Source: an uncultured Lachnospiraceae bacterium
GTDB taxonomy: Bacteria; Bacillota; Clostridia; Lachnospirales; Lachnospiraceae
Direction of reading: 5' to 3'
Assembly (NCBI GenBank): GCA_902772565.1
Contig: CACYBJ010000246.1
Span: 1 to 6,487, forward strand
Length of the DNA: 6,487 nt
In this document: piece after piece, positions 5,349 through 6,487 of the stretch
How the letters are laid out: each line of letters starts with the position of its first letter
Numbering within the stretch: position 1 is the first letter of the stretch
The notes under the pieces: model-generated
Databases searched by the model: none
Seen by the model: only the letters and a program-made list of their open reading frames with translations
Told to the model about the DNA's origin: nothing
Made by a program: the position numbers and the translations under genes

Positions 5349-5712
5349 TATTAAAAACGTAAGAATCAATGCCGAAGTTCAAAGAGAATTAAGCACTATT
5401 ATAGCCAGGGAGATTAAGGATCCGAGAATTGCACCCATGACCAGCGTAACTGCTGTTGAGGTGGCTCCGGACCTTAAGACGGCAAAGGTTTATATTAGTG
5501 TATTGGGAGATGAGACGTCTAAGTCCGACACTATTGCCGGACTTAAAAGCGCCTCGCCTTTCATACGCTCTTGCCTTGCAAAGTCCGTAAACCTTCGCAA
5601 CACTCCCGAGCTTAAGTTTATTCTTGACGATTCCATTGAGTACGGCATTAAGATGTCCAAGATTATTGAATCCATGAATATTTCGCATGATGAGGAAGAT
5701 AATGAGCAGTAA
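5335..5712 (+). CDS. rbfA: 30S ribosome-binding factor RbfA
   Basis: A 125-residue KH-fold protein that binds the 30S subunit and assists late 16S rRNA maturation and cold adaptation. Family marks are N-terminal RINAEVQRELSTII (10-23), KDPRI (28-32), TAKVYISVLGD (49-59) and LRNTPELKFILDDSIEYG (87-104), followed by an acidic tail. The GTG start gives the normal N-terminus (MRKNSIKNVRINAE), and no later start would keep helix 1. The gene overlaps infB by 14 nt and nrnA by 11 nt. No ylxP gene lies between infB and rbfA, unlike in B. subtilis. At the helix-kink position, where E. coli RbfA has Ala-Ser-Gly, this protein has Ala73-Ser74-Pro75. Confidence 0.95.
   Translation: MRKNSIKNVRINAEVQRELSTIIAREIKDPRIAPMTSVTAVEVAPDLKTAKVYISVLGDETSKSDTIAGLKSASPFIRSCLAKSVNLRNTPELKFILDDSIEYGIKMSKIIESMNISHDEEDNEQ
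5692..5697 (+). promoter_or_regulatory. Ribosome binding site of nrnA, inside rbfA
   Basis: GAGGAA lies four nucleotides before the ATG at 5702 and supports that start, which overlaps the end of rbfA by 11 nt. Confidence 0.65.
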
Positions 5713-6487
5713 GCTTTTGGAAGCCGTAAAAGAGGCTAAAACAATTGGAATATCGGGTCATATTCGTCCTGACGGTGACTGTGTAGGTTCCACCAGCGGG
5801 TTCTATCATTATGTCAAAGACAATTACCCTGACAAGGAAGTTAAGTACTTTCTTCAGCCTTTTGCTACAGGGATTGCCGAAGTAATTGATGTACCGCCGG
5901 TATCTTCCTACGAAGAATATAAAGATTATGTATTTGATCTTTTTGTTTCTCTGGATTCATCCACATCGGACAGACTGGGAGAGGCGGAAGTTATCTTTAA
6001 CAACGCCAAAAAGACCCTGGTTCTTGATCATCACAAAACCAATATCGGTTTCGGTGACATTAACATAGTGGTTCCCGATGCATGTTCCGCCTGCGAAGTT
6101 TTATATGACAACCTTGAGGCAGATAAGATCAGCCTTTCGGCTGCCAAATCCATATATCTGGGGATTGTTCACGATTCCGGAGTATTCAAGTACAATTCCG
6201 TAACCGGACACACCATGGAAGTTGCAGGCAGGCTCATGGATAAGGGAATTGAAATATCCAACCTTATCGACCGCAGTTTCTATGCCAAAACATGGAACCA
6301 GACAAAGCTCTTTGCATGGGCCCTTGAAAAAGCTTCGATTACCGATGACGGCCTTGTTACCTATACTCTTATAACTCTTGACGACCTTAAAAAGTATAAT
6401 TGCACGTCAATGGATACGGACGGTATCGTTGAGCAGTTAAGGCTTGTTGATACAGCGGAAGTTTCAGTTTTTGTCCGCCAGGACGGG
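5702..6487 (+). CDS. nrnA: DHH/DHHA1 phosphoesterase, NrnA-type oligoribonuclease/pAp phosphatase (3' end outside window)
   Basis: The first 262 residues of a DHH-family phosphoesterase; the frame is still open at the window end. NrnA degrades very short RNA (nanoRNA) and dephosphorylates 3'-phosphoadenosine 5'-phosphate, using manganese. Metal-binding motifs are visible in order: GHIRPDGDCVGS (19-30, with H20, D24 and D26), D85 in VSLDSS, the DHH triad D109-H110-H111 in LDHHKTN, and D158 in GIVHDSGVFKY. The DHHA1 domain, with its substrate-binding glycine-rich motif, would follow and is cut off; about 50-60 residues are probably missing. The start is an ATG preceded by GAGGAA. Its place after rbfA is common in Clostridia and fits a role in RNA turnover alongside the translation genes. 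Other DHH subfamilies, such as c-di-AMP phosphodiesterases, carry extra N-terminal PAS/GGDEF domains that are absent here. Confidence 0.93.
   Translation, partial: MSSKLLEAVKEAKTIGISGHIRPDGDCVGSTSGFYHYVKDNYPDKEVKYFLQPFATGIAEVIDVPPVSSYEEYKDYVFDLFVSLDSSTSDRLGEAEVIFNNAKKTLVLDHHKTNIGFGDINIVVPDACSACEVLYDNLEADKISLSAAKSIYLGIVHDSGVFKYNSVTGHTMEVAGRLMDKGIEISNLIDRSFYAKTWNQTKLFAWALEKASITDDGLVTYTLITLDDLKKYNCTSMDTDGIVEQLRLVDTAEVSVFVRQDG

Noticed and set aside
5886..6068. 60-codon + frame within nrnA
   Set aside because: It lies out of frame inside nrnA, whose metal-binding motifs are read clearly in the other frame.

Overview
The window holds the 5' part of a classical nusA-infB operon, all on the + strand, from what is most likely a member of the Clostridia (Bacillota), with Lachnospiraceae the best guess. 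The support is the gene order rimP-nusA-rnpM(ylxR)-ylxQ-infB-rbfA-nrnA, a NusA with an acidic tail instead of the proteobacterial C-terminal repeats, the presence of rnpM and ylxQ (characteristic of Gram-positive lineages), AGGAGG-type ribosome binding sites, moderate GC and protein sequences resembling those of Lachnospiraceae. Taxonomy is inferred from gene content and resemblance, not from a search.

Layout. Positions 1-245 lie upstream of the first gene and hold no convincing coding sequence. They form a strikingly hairpin-rich stretch that is GC-rich from about 81 to 236, with a TATAAT hexamer at each end (12-17 and 238-243). It is either a structured operon leader or a repeat/junction sequence. 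Then follow rimP (246-713), nusA (729-1928), rnpM (1930-2187), ylxQ (2187-2495), infB (2511-5348, TTG start), rbfA (5335-5712, GTG start) and nrnA (from 5702, running off the window end). Gaps between genes are 15 nt or less, and three junctions overlap by 1, 14 and 11 nt. No terminator or internal non-coding gap is seen, so this reads as one transcription unit with translational coupling.

How the genes work together. The operon joins transcription elongation (NusA) to translation initiation (IF2), 30S subunit maturation (RimP, RbfA), RNA-binding accessory proteins (RnpM, linked to RNase P; YlxQ, an L7Ae-type K-turn binder) and degradation of the shortest RNA fragments (NrnA). These are housekeeping functions. 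No defence system, mobile gene, CRISPR array, tRNA or rRNA was recognised.

Points worth a second look: the upstream segment with two pairs of mutually exclusive hairpins and a tandem-GA stem; rimP lacking a Shine-Dalgarno sequence although the other genes mostly have one; and an IF2 whose N-terminal linker carries a tandem 41-residue duplication built from six DxxG/DENG modules, followed by Lys/Glu-rich and Gly/Arg/Asn-rich low-complexity stretches. I do not see a clearly new multi-gene system here.
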